DNA of 41,860 nucleotides. Origin: Oscillospiraceae bacterium (GTDB lineage: Bacteria; Bacillota; Clostridia; Oscillospirales; Oscillospiraceae). The translations under genes and the position numbers were made by a program. The DNA lies in NCBI GenBank assembly GCA_017465625.1, contig JAFTVV010000025.1:1-41860 (forward strand). Direction: 5' to 3'. Every line of letters starts with the position of its first letter. Position 1 is the first letter of the stretch. The notes under the pieces are model-generated. The model had not been told where the DNA came from. It did no database searches and worked only from the letters and a program-made list of their open reading frames with translations. Shown here in pieces: positions 1 through 7,896 of this stretch.

Positions 1-370
1 GGCCGTAAACGATCTGCAGGAACAGGTCCCGCATAGCGGTGTTGATGGCGTCACATACCAGGTCGGTATTCAGGGCCTCCAACAGGGTCTTTCCGATGAG
101 AATTTCGGAAGCCATAGCGGCAGAGTGGGTCATGCCGGAGCAGCCCAGAGTCTCAACCAGAGCCTCCTCAATGATGCCCTCCTTCACGTTCAGGGTCAGC
201 TTGCAGCAGCCCTGCTGGGGAGCGCACCAGCCAATGCCGTGGGTAAAACCACTGACATCCTTAATCTCCTTGACCTGCACCCACTTGCCCTCTTCGGGAA
301 TGGGAGCGGGGCCGTGATAGGCACCCTTGGCCACAGGACACATGTGCTGTACTTCAGTACTGTAAATCAT
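1..370 (-). CDS. IscU/NifU-like iron-sulfur scaffold protein, 3' part cut by window edge
   Basis: I translated this by hand from the ATG at 370; 123 codons are visible and the frame stays open to base 1. The protein starts MIYSTEVQHMCPVAKGAYHG and contains GIGWCAPQQGCCKLTLNV and VETLGCSGMTHSAAMASEIL. These Cys-containing segments match the IscU/NifU-N-like scaffold proteins that, in Clostridia, usually sit beside a gene for a GGGtGRT protein. The role is presumed Fe-S cluster assembly or delivery in the cytoplasm; the biochemistry of this subfamily is poorly known to me. The start is supported by an AAAGGA Shine-Dalgarno sequence just upstream. The partner gene would lie outside the left edge. 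Transcription comes from the perfect sigma-A promoter at 427-455. Family assignment is fairly secure, function less so. Confidence 0.85.
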   Translation of the reverse strand, partial: MIYSTEVQHMCPVAKGAYHGPAPIPEEGKWVQVKEIKDVSGFTHGIGWCAPQQGCCKLTLNVKEGIIEEALVETLGCSGMTHSAAMASEILIGKTLLEALNTDLVCDAINTAMRDLFLQIVYG

Positions 371-409
371 GGCAATTATCCTTTCTTTCAAAAGCGGTTT
401 TCCGCCTTT

Positions 410-430
410 TAATATTTTCCGAAAATATTA
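410..430. promoter_or_regulatory. 21-bp perfect palindrome overlapping the -10 box and start region
   Basis: The arms TAATATTTTC (410-419) and GAAAATATTA (421-430) are exact inverted repeats around a single central C. The palindrome overlaps the -10 hexamer (427-432) and covers the expected transcription start of the Fe-S scaffold gene, which is where a repressor would sit. A second, imperfect hairpin (391-409) lies in the leader. Operator function is inference; no regulator gene is visible nearby. Confidence 0.55.
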
Positions 431-455
431 TACAGACTTCCCCCCGAAATGTCAA
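427..455 (-). promoter_or_regulatory. Perfect-consensus sigma-A promoter for the Fe-S scaffold gene
   Basis: On the minus strand the sequence reads TTGACA (455-450), a 17-base spacer, then TATAAT (432-427). Both hexamers are full consensus with optimal spacing, about 57 bases upstream of the ATG at 370. This implies a strong promoter, plausibly restrained by the overlapping palindrome. Confidence 0.85.
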
Positions 456-527
456 TTCATTTTGCCCCCGGGACAGAAATTTCGTCCCCTGAAAATTCTG
501 CTTTATTTTATTTTCTGTTTATATCCG

Positions 528-556
528 TTGATTTTTTTGCCGGGATATGGTAAAAT
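528..556 (+). promoter_or_regulatory. Sigma-A-type promoter for the nahK-ROK-nagA operon
   Basis: TTGATT (528-533), a 17-base spacer and TAAAAT (551-556) sit 52 bases before the nahK ATG. The expected start near 563 falls at a small inverted repeat (ATACT...AGTAT, about 564-580) that could be an operator, but the arms are only 5 bp. Confidence 0.65.
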
Positions 557-608
557 GCGTATGATACTATGCGGAAGTATGGCATCTATTATATATTGAG
601 GTGAATGA

Positions 609-1691
609 ATGATGAGTATTGAAAAAGCAGCATTTGCTTTTCAGACAGATTCTCTCCCCATTTCCTGCCAGGCATTCGGCAGCGGCCATATCAACAATAC
701 CTTTCGTGTTGTTACGGAAAAAGGTACAAAATACGTTTTGCAGCGCATCAACCGCTACGTCTTTAAAAACCCCATCCGAATGATGAATAACACCTGCGCC
801 ATTACAGACTATTTGCGGACACGCATCGAAGATCCCCGTATGACCTTGCAGTTTATTCCCTCGAAGGACGGAAAATTCTACCACAAAACACCGGACGGTG
901 AATTTTGGAGAATGTCCTATCTCGTTGGCGGCTTTACACTGGATGCACCGGAAAGCGATGAGGACTTTTACCAAAGTGCTCTGGCCTTCGGACGTTTTCA
1001 GGAGCTTTTATCCAACTTCCCTGCCGACTCTCTTTATGAGGTCATTCCCAATTTCCACAACACCCAGGACCGGTATGCACAGTTTAAAGAATCTGTGGAG
1101 CTGGACTGTGTAGGTCGTGTTGCAGAGACTGCCAAGGACATTGCATTCCTGATGGAACGGGAACAAACCGGCTGTATCCTGCAAAAAATGCTGGATGCCG
1201 GCATTCTGCCGTTACGGGTCACCCACAACGACACCAAGCTGAACAACGTCCTGTTGGATTCTGAAACCCGTAAAAGCTTATGTGTATTGGACTTAGACAC
1301 GGTGATGGCCGGCTCCAGTCTGTACGACTACGGTGATGCCATCCGTTACGGTGCCGCCACTGCCGCTGAGGATGAGCAGGACACTTCCAAAATGCATTTG
1401 GATCTGCACCTGTTTGAGGTGTTTACCCGTGGGTATCTGGAAGCCGCCCCGGCACTGACCAATATGGAGGTTGCTATGCTTCCTCTGGGCGCACTGGTAA
1501 TGACCCTGGAGCTGGCAGTGCGGTTTTTGAAGGACTATTTGGACGGCGACCTGTATTTCAGTAAAATTGCATATCCCGAGCACAATTTGGTGCGTGCACG
1601 CAGTCAGATGGCGCTTGTTGCAGATATGGAAAAGAAGTGGACACAAATGAATTTGATCGTAGCAAAGGTCGCAAACGAACTGCGGCACTGA
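609..1691 (+). CDS. nahK: N-acetylhexosamine 1-kinase (NahK-type phosphotransferase)
   Basis: This 360-residue cytoplasmic protein matches the length and layout of bifidobacterial NahK, an APH-fold kinase that phosphorylates the anomeric C1 of GlcNAc or GalNAc with ATP. Visible are a Gly-rich N-terminal stretch (FGSGHINNTFRVV, about 23-35), the catalytic loop THNDTKLNNVLLD (205-217, with H206, D208, N213) and the Mg-binding VLDLDTV segment (D228, D230). The start is one of two adjacent ATGs after a GAGGTG ribosome binding site; 612 is the alternative. It is followed 13 bases later by a ROK gene and then nagA, which fits amino-sugar salvage. No lacto-N-biose phosphorylase or transporter lies beside it, so the sugar source is not shown. 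Related enzymes of the wider APH family could have other substrates. Confidence 0.8.
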   Translation: MMSIEKAAFAFQTDSLPISCQAFGSGHINNTFRVVTEKGTKYVLQRINRYVFKNPIRMMNNTCAITDYLRTRIEDPRMTLQFIPSKDGKFYHKTPDGEFWRMSYLVGGFTLDAPESDEDFYQSALAFGRFQELLSNFPADSLYEVIPNFHNTQDRYAQFKESVELDCVGRVAETAKDIAFLMEREQTGCILQKMLDAGILPLRVTHNDTKLNNVLLDSETRKSLCVLDLDTVMAGSSLYDYGDAIRYGAATAAEDEQDTSKMHLDLHLFEVFTRGYLEAAPALTNMEVAMLPLGALVMTLELAVRFLKDYLDGDLYFSKIAYPEHNLVRARSQMALVADMEKKWTQMNLIVAKVANELRH

Positions 1692-1704
1692 GAGAGGAGC
1701 ATTT

Positions 1705-3087
1705 ATGAACTACTTAGGCATTGATTTTAACATCAAACATATTCCTTCCTTAGACGAAGGCTTTATTCCCTTCGGCATCTGGGCAGAAGCATACCGCAAG
1801 GGCGCTTCCACCCCCATTGCCATTGCCGTTGAACGCAACGACGGTCACGTTTCCGTGCGTCATACCTTTATTCACGGCACTGCAGAATTTTCCGATGCTG
1901 ACTATCGCTATGTAGAGCGCTATGTCAAGTTCCTGCTGTGGTCCATTGGCGGCTTCAAGGTCAGCATCTGCGGTGCATCCGACATTGCCAAGAAGCTGCA
2001 AAAAGCTTATTCTGCTGATGGCGAACGGGCATTTGACTACGATTTCTTCCAGAAGCTCTACGAGCGTCCTCTGGAGATCGTGGATCTGCCTTTAGATGCC
2101 TGCCCTGCCGACAATGAATGTCCTCAGCCTATCGGCGGTCATTTGGACGGCTGCCGCATCGGCTTTGACGCAGGTGGATCTGACCGGAAGGTTTCCGCTG
2201 TGATTGACGGTGAATGTGTCTACTCCGAAGAGGTTGTATGGCATCCCAAGAAGAACCCTGACCCCAACTACCAGTATGAGGGCATTCTGGATTCCTTCCG
2301 CACCGCCGCATCCAAGATGCCCAGAGTGGATGCCATCGGTGTTTCCTCTGCCGGTGTGTTCATCGGCAATGCACCGATGATCTCCAGCATCTTCTACTGC
2401 GTGCCACGTGAGCGTTGGGACGAGGTCAAAACCGTGTTCGACCGTGCCGCTGCAGAGATCGGTGACGTGCCCATCGTAGTTGCCAACGACGGTGACGTTT
2501 CCGCGCTGGCCGGTGCAATGGGTATGAATGTTGGCTCGATTATGGGTATGGCGATGGGTACCAGCGAAGCTGTAGGCTATGTAGATAAGGACAAGAATGT
2601 CCTTGGCTGGATTAACGAATTGGCCTTTGCTCCTGTAGACCTGAACGAAGATGCAATGCAGGACGAGTGGTCTACCGACTTTGGTGTGGGCTGTAAGTAT
2701 TTCTCTCAGGACGCAGTCAATAAGCTTGCGCCCCGTGCAGGCATTGAACTGGACGAGAGCCTGACTCCTGCTGAAAAGCTGAAGGTGGTGCAGGCACTGA
2801 TGGAACAGGATGACCCCAGAGCTGCCGCCGTTTACAAGGATATCGGCATCTATCTGGCATACACCGTTGTGCAGTACTGCCAGTTCTATGACATTCACCA
2901 CCTGATGCTGTTGGGTCGTGTCATGTCCGGCAAGGGCGGCGATCTGATTCTCTCCACCTGCAAGGCCGTGCTGGCTGACGAGTTCCCTGCACTGGCAGAA
3001 AAGGTCAATGTAATGCTGCCTGACGAAAAGACCCGTCGTGTGGGTCAGAGTGCCGCCGCCGCAAGCTTGCCTGAGATTCGCAAATAA
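1705..3087 (+). CDS. ROK-family sugar kinase-like protein with N-terminal extension
   Basis: This 460-residue protein has a ROK/ASKHA domain from about residue 150: RIGFDAGGSDRK resembles the DxGG phosphate-1 loop and VANDGDVSALAG the catalytic Asp region of ROK kinases, with MAMGTSEAVGY as the phosphate-2-like segment. The usual ROK zinc motif (CxCGxxGC) is absent; the equivalent region reads FGVGCKYFS. The first 150 residues (beginning MNYLGIDFNIK) are extra compared with typical ROK kinases of about 300 residues. Position between nahK and nagA suggests it makes or handles HexNAc-6-phosphate, which NagA needs, but a sensor role cannot be excluded. The ribosome binding site is GAGAGGAG, and gaps are 13 and 12 bases to its neighbours, so translation is probably coupled within one operon. 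Confidence 0.75.
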   Translation: MNYLGIDFNIKHIPSLDEGFIPFGIWAEAYRKGASTPIAIAVERNDGHVSVRHTFIHGTAEFSDADYRYVERYVKFLLWSIGGFKVSICGASDIAKKLQKAYSADGERAFDYDFFQKLYERPLEIVDLPLDACPADNECPQPIGGHLDGCRIGFDAGGSDRKVSAVIDGECVYSEEVVWHPKKNPDPNYQYEGILDSFRTAASKMPRVDAIGVSSAGVFIGNAPMISSIFYCVPRERWDEVKTVFDRAAAEIGDVPIVVANDGDVSALAGAMGMNVGSIMGMAMGTSEAVGYVDKDKNVLGWINELAFAPVDLNEDAMQDEWSTDFGVGCKYFSQDAVNKLAPRAGIELDESLTPAEKLKVVQALMEQDDPRAAAVYKDIGIYLAYTVVQYCQFYDIHHLMLLGRVMSGKGGDLILSTCKAVLADEFPALAEKVNVMLPDEKTRRVGQSAAAASLPEIRK

Positions 3088-3099
3088 GGAGCATACAAT

Positions 3100-4230
3100 A
3101 TGTTTTACAAAAACGCAAAAATTTACTGTGCTGATTTTCAGTTTCACTGCGGCGCATTTGAAGTAAAAGACGACGGCACTTTCGGTGCAATTCTGCCCGA
3201 AAACGTGCCTGCCGATGCGGTAGACCTGAACGGTGCGACCGTCATCCCCGGTTTGGTGGATGTACATAACCACGGCAATTCCGGTGCGGATTTTTCCGAC
3301 GGTGACTATGAGGGACTGCTGAAAATGGCTCGCTATCTGGCAAAAGAGGGCGTCACCTCCTTTGCCCCCGCCTCTATGACACTGCCCTACGAGGTACTGG
3401 AAAACGCCTTCGCCACCGCCAAAAAACTGCACAACGACCGTCCTGCAGACTGCGCAAGACTGATGGGTATTCAAATGGAAGGTCCGTATTTTTCCGAAAA
3501 GAAAAAGGGTGCGCAGAACGGTGCATATCTGAAGAATCCCGATTTTGACGGCTTTAAGAAGCTGTATGACGACTGCGACGGTCTGGTACGCATTGTAGAC
3601 ATTGCGCCGGAGCTTCCCGGCTCTATCGAATTTGTAGAGCAGGCAAGCAAGCTTTGCACCGTGTCCGTTGCCCACACCGATTCCGATTACGACCACGCAC
3701 AGCAGGCCTTCTCTGCCGGTGCGACACACCTTACCCACCTGTTCAACGCCATGCCTGCCATCAACCACCGCAATCCCGGTGTGATTCCTGCCGCTGTGGA
3801 AAACAAAAACGTCCGCGCAGAACTGATTTGCGACGGCATGCACATCCACCCTGCTGTGGTCAGAATGGCCTTCACCATGTTCGGTGCGGACAGAATGGTG
3901 ATTGTGTCCGATGCGCTTCGCTGCTGTGGTATGCCGGACGGTGAGTACGAGCTGGGCGGTCAGCAGGTATTTCTGAAGGGCGGCATTGCCCGTCTGGCCG
4001 ACGGCACCATTGCCGGCTCTGCCACCAATCTGTTTGAGTGTATGCGCCGTGCCATCTCCTTCGGTATCCCCCAGGAGGACGCCATCCGCGCCTCCTCCTA
4101 CAACCCTGCCTGTGCATTAAATGCCCAGCAGGAAATTGGTTCTATTGAATTCGGCAAGAAGGCAGACTTTGTGGTCTGCAACGCCGATTACAGTGAAAAA
4201 ACCGCCTACATCGGCGGCATTCAAATCTAA
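3100..4230 (+). CDS. nagA: N-acetylglucosamine-6-phosphate deacetylase
   Basis: This 376-residue amidohydrolase hydrolyses GlcNAc-6-P to glucosamine-6-P and acetate in the cytoplasm. The sequence carries the metal/catalytic signature set: DVHNHG (H56, H58), QMEGPYF (E127), VAHTDSD (H192), THLFNAM (H213) and VSDA with catalytic D271. The length fits the family. The start follows AAGGAGCATACAAT, 12 bases after the ROK stop. As third gene of the operon it indicates that the pathway feeds glycolysis through HexNAc-6-P. No nagB is in the window. A bidirectional hairpin terminator follows immediately. Confidence 0.93.
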   Translation: MFYKNAKIYCADFQFHCGAFEVKDDGTFGAILPENVPADAVDLNGATVIPGLVDVHNHGNSGADFSDGDYEGLLKMARYLAKEGVTSFAPASMTLPYEVLENAFATAKKLHNDRPADCARLMGIQMEGPYFSEKKKGAQNGAYLKNPDFDGFKKLYDDCDGLVRIVDIAPELPGSIEFVEQASKLCTVSVAHTDSDYDHAQQAFSAGATHLTHLFNAMPAINHRNPGVIPAAVENKNVRAELICDGMHIHPAVVRMAFTMFGADRMVIVSDALRCCGMPDGEYELGGQQVFLKGGIARLADGTIAGSATNLFECMRRAISFGIPQEDAIRASSYNPACALNAQQEIGSIEFGKKADFVVCNADYSEKTAYIGGIQI

Positions 4231-4234
4231 AATC

Positions 4235-4276
4235 AGGGCGCTGTACCGGAAACGGGAGTTTCCAATACAGCGCCCT
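4235..4276. terminator. Hairpin terminator between convergent nagA and murA
   Basis: The 11-base arms AGGGCGCTGTA (4235-4245) and TACAGCGCCCT (4266-4276) pair perfectly, with an inner GGAAAC/GTTTCC extension. It lies between two convergent genes and can serve both. The T-tracts on either side are weak (TTAAATTAT on plus, TGATTTTAG on minus). Confidence 0.75.
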
Positions 4277-4301
4277 TAAATTATATCTGATGGTGTGCAT
4301 C

Positions 4302-5567
4302 TCAATCTTCGATGCGCTTGATCTTCGCGCCCAATGCGGTAAATTTCTCAATAATGCGCTCGTATCCGCGCTCCACATAACCGATGTTTTCCACATAGGT
4401 CGTGCCCTCAGCCGCCAAGCCTGCAATCACCAGTGCTGCACCGGCACGCAGATCCCGTGCCCGTACCGTTGCGCCGCTCAGCTTCGGATGCCCGTTGACC
4501 ACGGCTGTTTTGCCGTTAATCATAATGTCCGCGCCCATACTGGTCAGCTCGGAGCAATAGCCGAAAAAGCGAGTCTCATAAACGCTTTCCGTCAAACGAC
4601 TGCCGCCGGATGCCAGCGCCATACACACGCAAATCTGCGCCTGCATATCCGTGGGGAAGCCGGGATAGGGACGGGTCTTTACCGTTGTGCCACGCAGACG
4701 GCCTTCGCTGATAATCCGAATGGAATCATCGTAATTGTAGATTTTTGCGCCCATTTCCTGCAATTTGGAGGTGATACACTCCATGTGCTTGGGAATGACG
4801 TTCTGCACCAACACATTGCCACCGGTGGCGGCCACTGCCGCGATATAGGTGCCGGCCTCGATCTGATCGGGAATGATGGCGTAGCTTCCGCCTTTCAGTT
4901 TTTCCACGCCGCGGATCTTCACCGTATCCGTACCTGCACCGGAGATGTTGGCACCCATGGTATTGAGGAAGTTGGCCAGATCCACAATGTGGGGCTCTTT
5001 GGCCGCATTTTCAATCACGGTTGTACCCGGAAGCAGACAGGCAGCCATAATGATATTCATCGTTGCGCCTACACTGACCACGTCCAGGCTGACACGGTTG
5101 CCGTGCAGACCATCCGGACCGGGGGAAAGCTTTACATATTCCTCCGTCTCCTCCACATCCGCACCTAAGGCCATAAAGCCCTTAATATGCTGGTCGATGG
5201 GACGGGAGGCAAAATTACAGCCGCCGGGCAGTGCCACCTTGGCCTTGCCGAACCGGCTGAGGAGCGCGCCCATTAAATAGTAGCTGGCACGCATCTTTTT
5301 AACCAATTCCGGGTTGGGGGTGGTGCAGGTCACCTCTGTGCAGTCAATTTCCACCACGCCAACTTCCGGCTGGGAAACCTCTGCGCCCAAATCCCGAAGA
5401 ATATCCAGCAGAATCCGCACGTCGGAAATATCCGGCACGTTCTCCACCCGACACTTCCCTGCTACCAAAACCGCCGCAGGCAGAATTGCCACCGCCGCGT
5501 TCTTGGCGCCGCTGATGGTCACTGTGCCCACCAGGGGATTGCCGCCTATAATTTCATATTTCGCCAA
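4302..5567 (-). CDS. murA: UDP-N-acetylglucosamine 1-carboxyvinyltransferase
   Basis: First committed step of peptidoglycan synthesis: transfers enolpyruvate from PEP to UDP-GlcNAc in the cytoplasm. The N-terminal GGNPLVG and ISGAKNAA, the active-site loop PGGCNFASRPIDQHI with the fosfomycin-target Cys (C117) and the C-terminal RAGAALVIAGLAA are typical. I prefer the TTG start at 5567 because AAGGAG lies 8 bases upstream of it; the in-frame GTG at 5576 overlaps that Shine-Dalgarno sequence and is too close. With the TTG start the protein is 421 residues and begins MAKYEIIGGNPL, the usual MurA spacing. A near-consensus promoter lies at 5623-5651. Clostridia often carry two MurA copies; nothing here tells which this is. 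Confidence 0.93.
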   Translation of the reverse strand: MAKYEIIGGNPLVGTVTISGAKNAAVAILPAAVLVAGKCRVENVPDISDVRILLDILRDLGAEVSQPEVGVVEIDCTEVTCTTPNPELVKKMRASYYLMGALLSRFGKAKVALPGGCNFASRPIDQHIKGFMALGADVEETEEYVKLSPGPDGLHGNRVSLDVVSVGATMNIIMAACLLPGTTVIENAAKEPHIVDLANFLNTMGANISGAGTDTVKIRGVEKLKGGSYAIIPDQIEAGTYIAAVAATGGNVLVQNVIPKHMECITSKLQEMGAKIYNYDDSIRIISEGRLRGTTVKTRPYPGFPTDMQAQICVCMALASGGSRLTESVYETRFFGYCSELTSMGADIMINGKTAVVNGHPKLSGATVRARDLRAGAALVIAGLAAEGTTYVENIGYVERGYERIIEKFTALGAKIKRIED

Positions 5568-5622
5568 GGGTTTCACTCCTTGTTAAATTCAAATATCAAC
5601 ATATCTATAGAGATACACGGGT

Positions 5623-5651
5623 ATTATACCATAGGAACAGAATTATGTAAA
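5623..5651 (-). promoter_or_regulatory. Sigma-A promoter for murA
   Basis: Minus strand TTTACA (5651-5646), 17-base spacer, TATAAT (5628-5623). The leader to the TTG start is about 50 bases. Confidence 0.8.
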
Positions 5652-5668
5652 GTACTTATTTCTTGCAT

Positions 5669-6958
5669 TTACCGCCGTAAACCCTTAGGATAGTGGTTTT
5701 TCAGTACTTTTTGGTCGCCTTTTCCCCAGCCGAGACTAAAGCCGTCCACTCGGACAAGGCACCATCCGCTGATGCTGCAGGGCACAGTTTCTCCGTGCAT
5801 ATAGGCGGCAATTTCCTTGGAATCTGCAGAAAAATCCTTGGTATTTTTGGCTTCTTTCAGCCAAAGCGCCAGCGCGTGAGCCGGCTCAAAACGGTCTTTT
5901 TTCAGCTCCCCTAACTCCAATCCGGGTCGCAGAACCTTAACGCCCCGTAAATCCGGGGTTTCCTCCGGCACGCAGTATAGGCTTGTGCCAAAGGTGATAT
6001 AGTGCCCCTTTGGGGGCGTAATGCCCATCTGACGGGCAAAATCCAGCCACAGACGGGGGGCTTTTTCCGAGGGCGCAAGGTTTACATAACATTCTTCCTC
6101 GCCCTGTTTTTCCAGTACAGCGGCAAAGTGCCCCTCCCCCAACAGCTTATGGGGCCACATACGAAAAGTGCCTTTTTCGCCTTTTGCAAACCAAGGCGCA
6201 CCCATCTCCACCGGGGTAAACTCCGGATGGTTTTCCAAAAACCACTCGATTACCTGTTCATTCTCCTCCGGTGCGAAGGTACAGGTGGAATACACCAGCC
6301 GTCCGCCCTGCTTTAAAAGCTTAGCGGCAGAATGGAGAATTTCCTTCTGACGGGCGGCGCACATCTGCACCGTCTCCACGCTCCAATCGGTCACTGCCGC
6401 CTCTTCCTTGCGGAACATTCCCTCACCGGAGCAAGGGGCATCCACCAGTACCCGATCAAAATAGCCTTGATACTTTTCTGCCAGACGAGCAGGATGCTCG
6501 TTGGTTACCAGTGCATTTGCCACACCCATCCGTTCAATGTTGCGGCTTAAAATTTTTGCCCGTTTGGGGTTGATTTCGTTGCACAGCAGGAAGCCTTCCC
6601 CACCCATACGGCCTGCAATTTGGGTGGTTTTTCCTCCGGGTGCGGCGCACAAATCGCACACCCTCTCCCCTTTTTGTGGTGCAAGCAATGCCACCGGTGC
6701 CATAGCACTGGCCTCCTGTAAATAGTATACGCCGGCCTCGTGGAATGGGTGCAAACCGGGACGGGACGCCCCATCATAATAATAGCCATACTCTTCCCAA
6801 GGCACGCGTGCCTGTACAAAGGGCAGGTCAGGCGCATCGCCTTTCAGCGGATTAAAACGCAGTGCCACTGCGCGAGGCCGTTCCAGGCTTTCCATAAATG
6901 CGCCGTATTCACTTCCAAGCTGTTGCTCCATACGGGTCAAAAAATCCTGTGGCAGCAT
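5669..6958 (-). CDS. RsmF/RsmB-type 16S rRNA (cytosine-C5) methyltransferase
   Basis: This 429-residue NOL1/NOP2/Sun-family enzyme uses S-adenosylmethionine to methylate C5 of a cytosine in rRNA. Motifs seen are CAAPGGKTTQIAG (SAM binding), DAPCSGEGMFRKE (motif IV with one catalytic Cys) and VYSTCTFAPEENE (motif VI with the second Cys). The C-terminal about 130 residues, from GHYITFGTSLYCVP to the end, match the RsmF-type PUA-like extension, so RsmF is favoured over RsmB. The start at 6958 follows GGAGG at 8 bases; a longer frame upstream runs into the tpiA terminator and is not credible. It lies downstream of tpiA in the same direction. Confidence 0.88.
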   Translation of the reverse strand: MLPQDFLTRMEQQLGSEYGAFMESLERPRAVALRFNPLKGDAPDLPFVQARVPWEEYGYYYDGASRPGLHPFHEAGVYYLQEASAMAPVALLAPQKGERVCDLCAAPGGKTTQIAGRMGGEGFLLCNEINPKRAKILSRNIERMGVANALVTNEHPARLAEKYQGYFDRVLVDAPCSGEGMFRKEEAAVTDWSVETVQMCAARQKEILHSAAKLLKQGGRLVYSTCTFAPEENEQVIEWFLENHPEFTPVEMGAPWFAKGEKGTFRMWPHKLLGEGHFAAVLEKQGEEECYVNLAPSEKAPRLWLDFARQMGITPPKGHYITFGTSLYCVPEETPDLRGVKVLRPGLELGELKKDRFEPAHALALWLKEAKNTKDFSADSKEIAAYMHGETVPCSISGWCLVRVDGFSLGWGKGDQKVLKNHYPKGLRR

Positions 6959-6986
6959 TGTGTTTTCCTCCGTTAAAAGCGAAATT

Positions 6987-7018
6987 GGGAGCTGTTGCAA
7001 AATATCGCAACAGCTCCC
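6987..7018 (-). terminator. Terminator after tpiA
   Basis: Perfect 12-bp stem GGGAGCTGTTGC (6987-6998) with GCAACAGCTCCC (7007-7018) and an 8-base loop, 24 bases after the tpiA stop. On the minus strand it is followed by AATTTCGCTTTT, a broken T-tract, so read-through into the methyltransferase gene is possible. Confidence 0.7.
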
Positions 7019-7041
7019 TTGCATTATCTTATTCCTGCGGA

Positions 7042-7818
7042 TTACACAGTGGGCTGATTGGCAGCTTCGATAATCTGCACGAACTTTTCGGGCACCAGGG
7101 AAGCGCCGCCGATCAAGCCGCCATCGATGTCGGGCTGAGCCAACAGCTCGAAAGCGTTCTTCTCGTTCATAGAACCACCGTACAGGATGGAGATGGCGCG
7201 GGCGTTCTTGGAGCTGTACAGCTTACGAACAACGGTACGGATGTGCTCGCACACTTCCTGTGCCTGCTCAGGAGAAGCGGTACGGCCTGTGCCGATTGCC
7301 CAGATGGGCTCGTAGGCAATAACCACCTTGCGGATCTTGTCTTCGGGCACGCCCTTCAGACCCAGCTTGATCTGCATTGCAATCCACTCGGCAGTGATGT
7401 CTGCCTCACGCTGCTCCAGGCTCTCGCCACAGCACATAATGGGGGTCAGACCGGCTTCCAAAGCGGCCAGCACCTTTGCATTGACATCTGCATCGGTTTC
7501 GCCCATTGCACGGCGCTCGGAGTGACCGATGATCACATACTTGCAGCCGGCATCTACCAGCATATTGGTGGCAATCTCACCGGTGTATGCACCGCTGGCA
7601 TTGGCATTGCAGTTCTCTGCACCGATGCCTACACGGGTCTCACGCATAGCGCGCACAGCAGCAGGAATGCAAACTGCGGGTACGCACAGAGCGATATCAC
7701 ACCAGCGGCCCTTGGGCAGGATGCCCTTCAGGGCAGTCATAAATTCCTTGGTTTCGCTGGGGGTCTTGTTCATTTTCCAGTTACCTGCGATAACTGTCTT
7801 GCGATACTTTCTGTTCAT
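7042..7818 (-). CDS. tpiA: Triose-phosphate isomerase
   Basis: Glycolytic interconversion of dihydroxyacetone phosphate and glyceraldehyde-3-phosphate. All catalytic elements are present: GNWKMN with K15, IIGHSERR with H99, AYEPIWAIGTG with E170, and phosphate-binding LYGGSM and GGASL. The protein is 258 residues, the normal size. The start at 7818 (MNRKYRKTV) follows GAGGAG at a suitable distance; the longer open frame upstream has no homology. It lies 78 bases downstream of pgk in the same direction, a common glycolytic pair. Confidence 0.96.
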   Translation of the reverse strand: MNRKYRKTVIAGNWKMNKTPSETKEFMTALKGILPKGRWCDIALCVPAVCIPAAVRAMRETRVGIGAENCNANASGAYTGEIATNMLVDAGCKYVIIGHSERRAMGETDADVNAKVLAALEAGLTPIMCCGESLEQREADITAEWIAMQIKLGLKGVPEDKIRKVVIAYEPIWAIGTGRTASPEQAQEVCEHIRTVVRKLYSSKNARAISILYGGSMNEKNAFELLAQPDIDGGLIGGASLVPEKFVQIIEAANQPTV

Positions 7819-7896
7819 AATTCTTCTCTCCTCATTTGTGGAAATTCTGGTTTTATATGTACGGGGTGACAGAGCCACCCCGTTGCTCATACATTT

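Noticed and set aside
2092-3849. Long open frame (585 codons) antisense to the ROK and nagA genes
   Set aside because: It lies opposite two well-supported genes with clear motifs and has a low-complexity His/Gly/Val-rich translation typical of antisense shadows.
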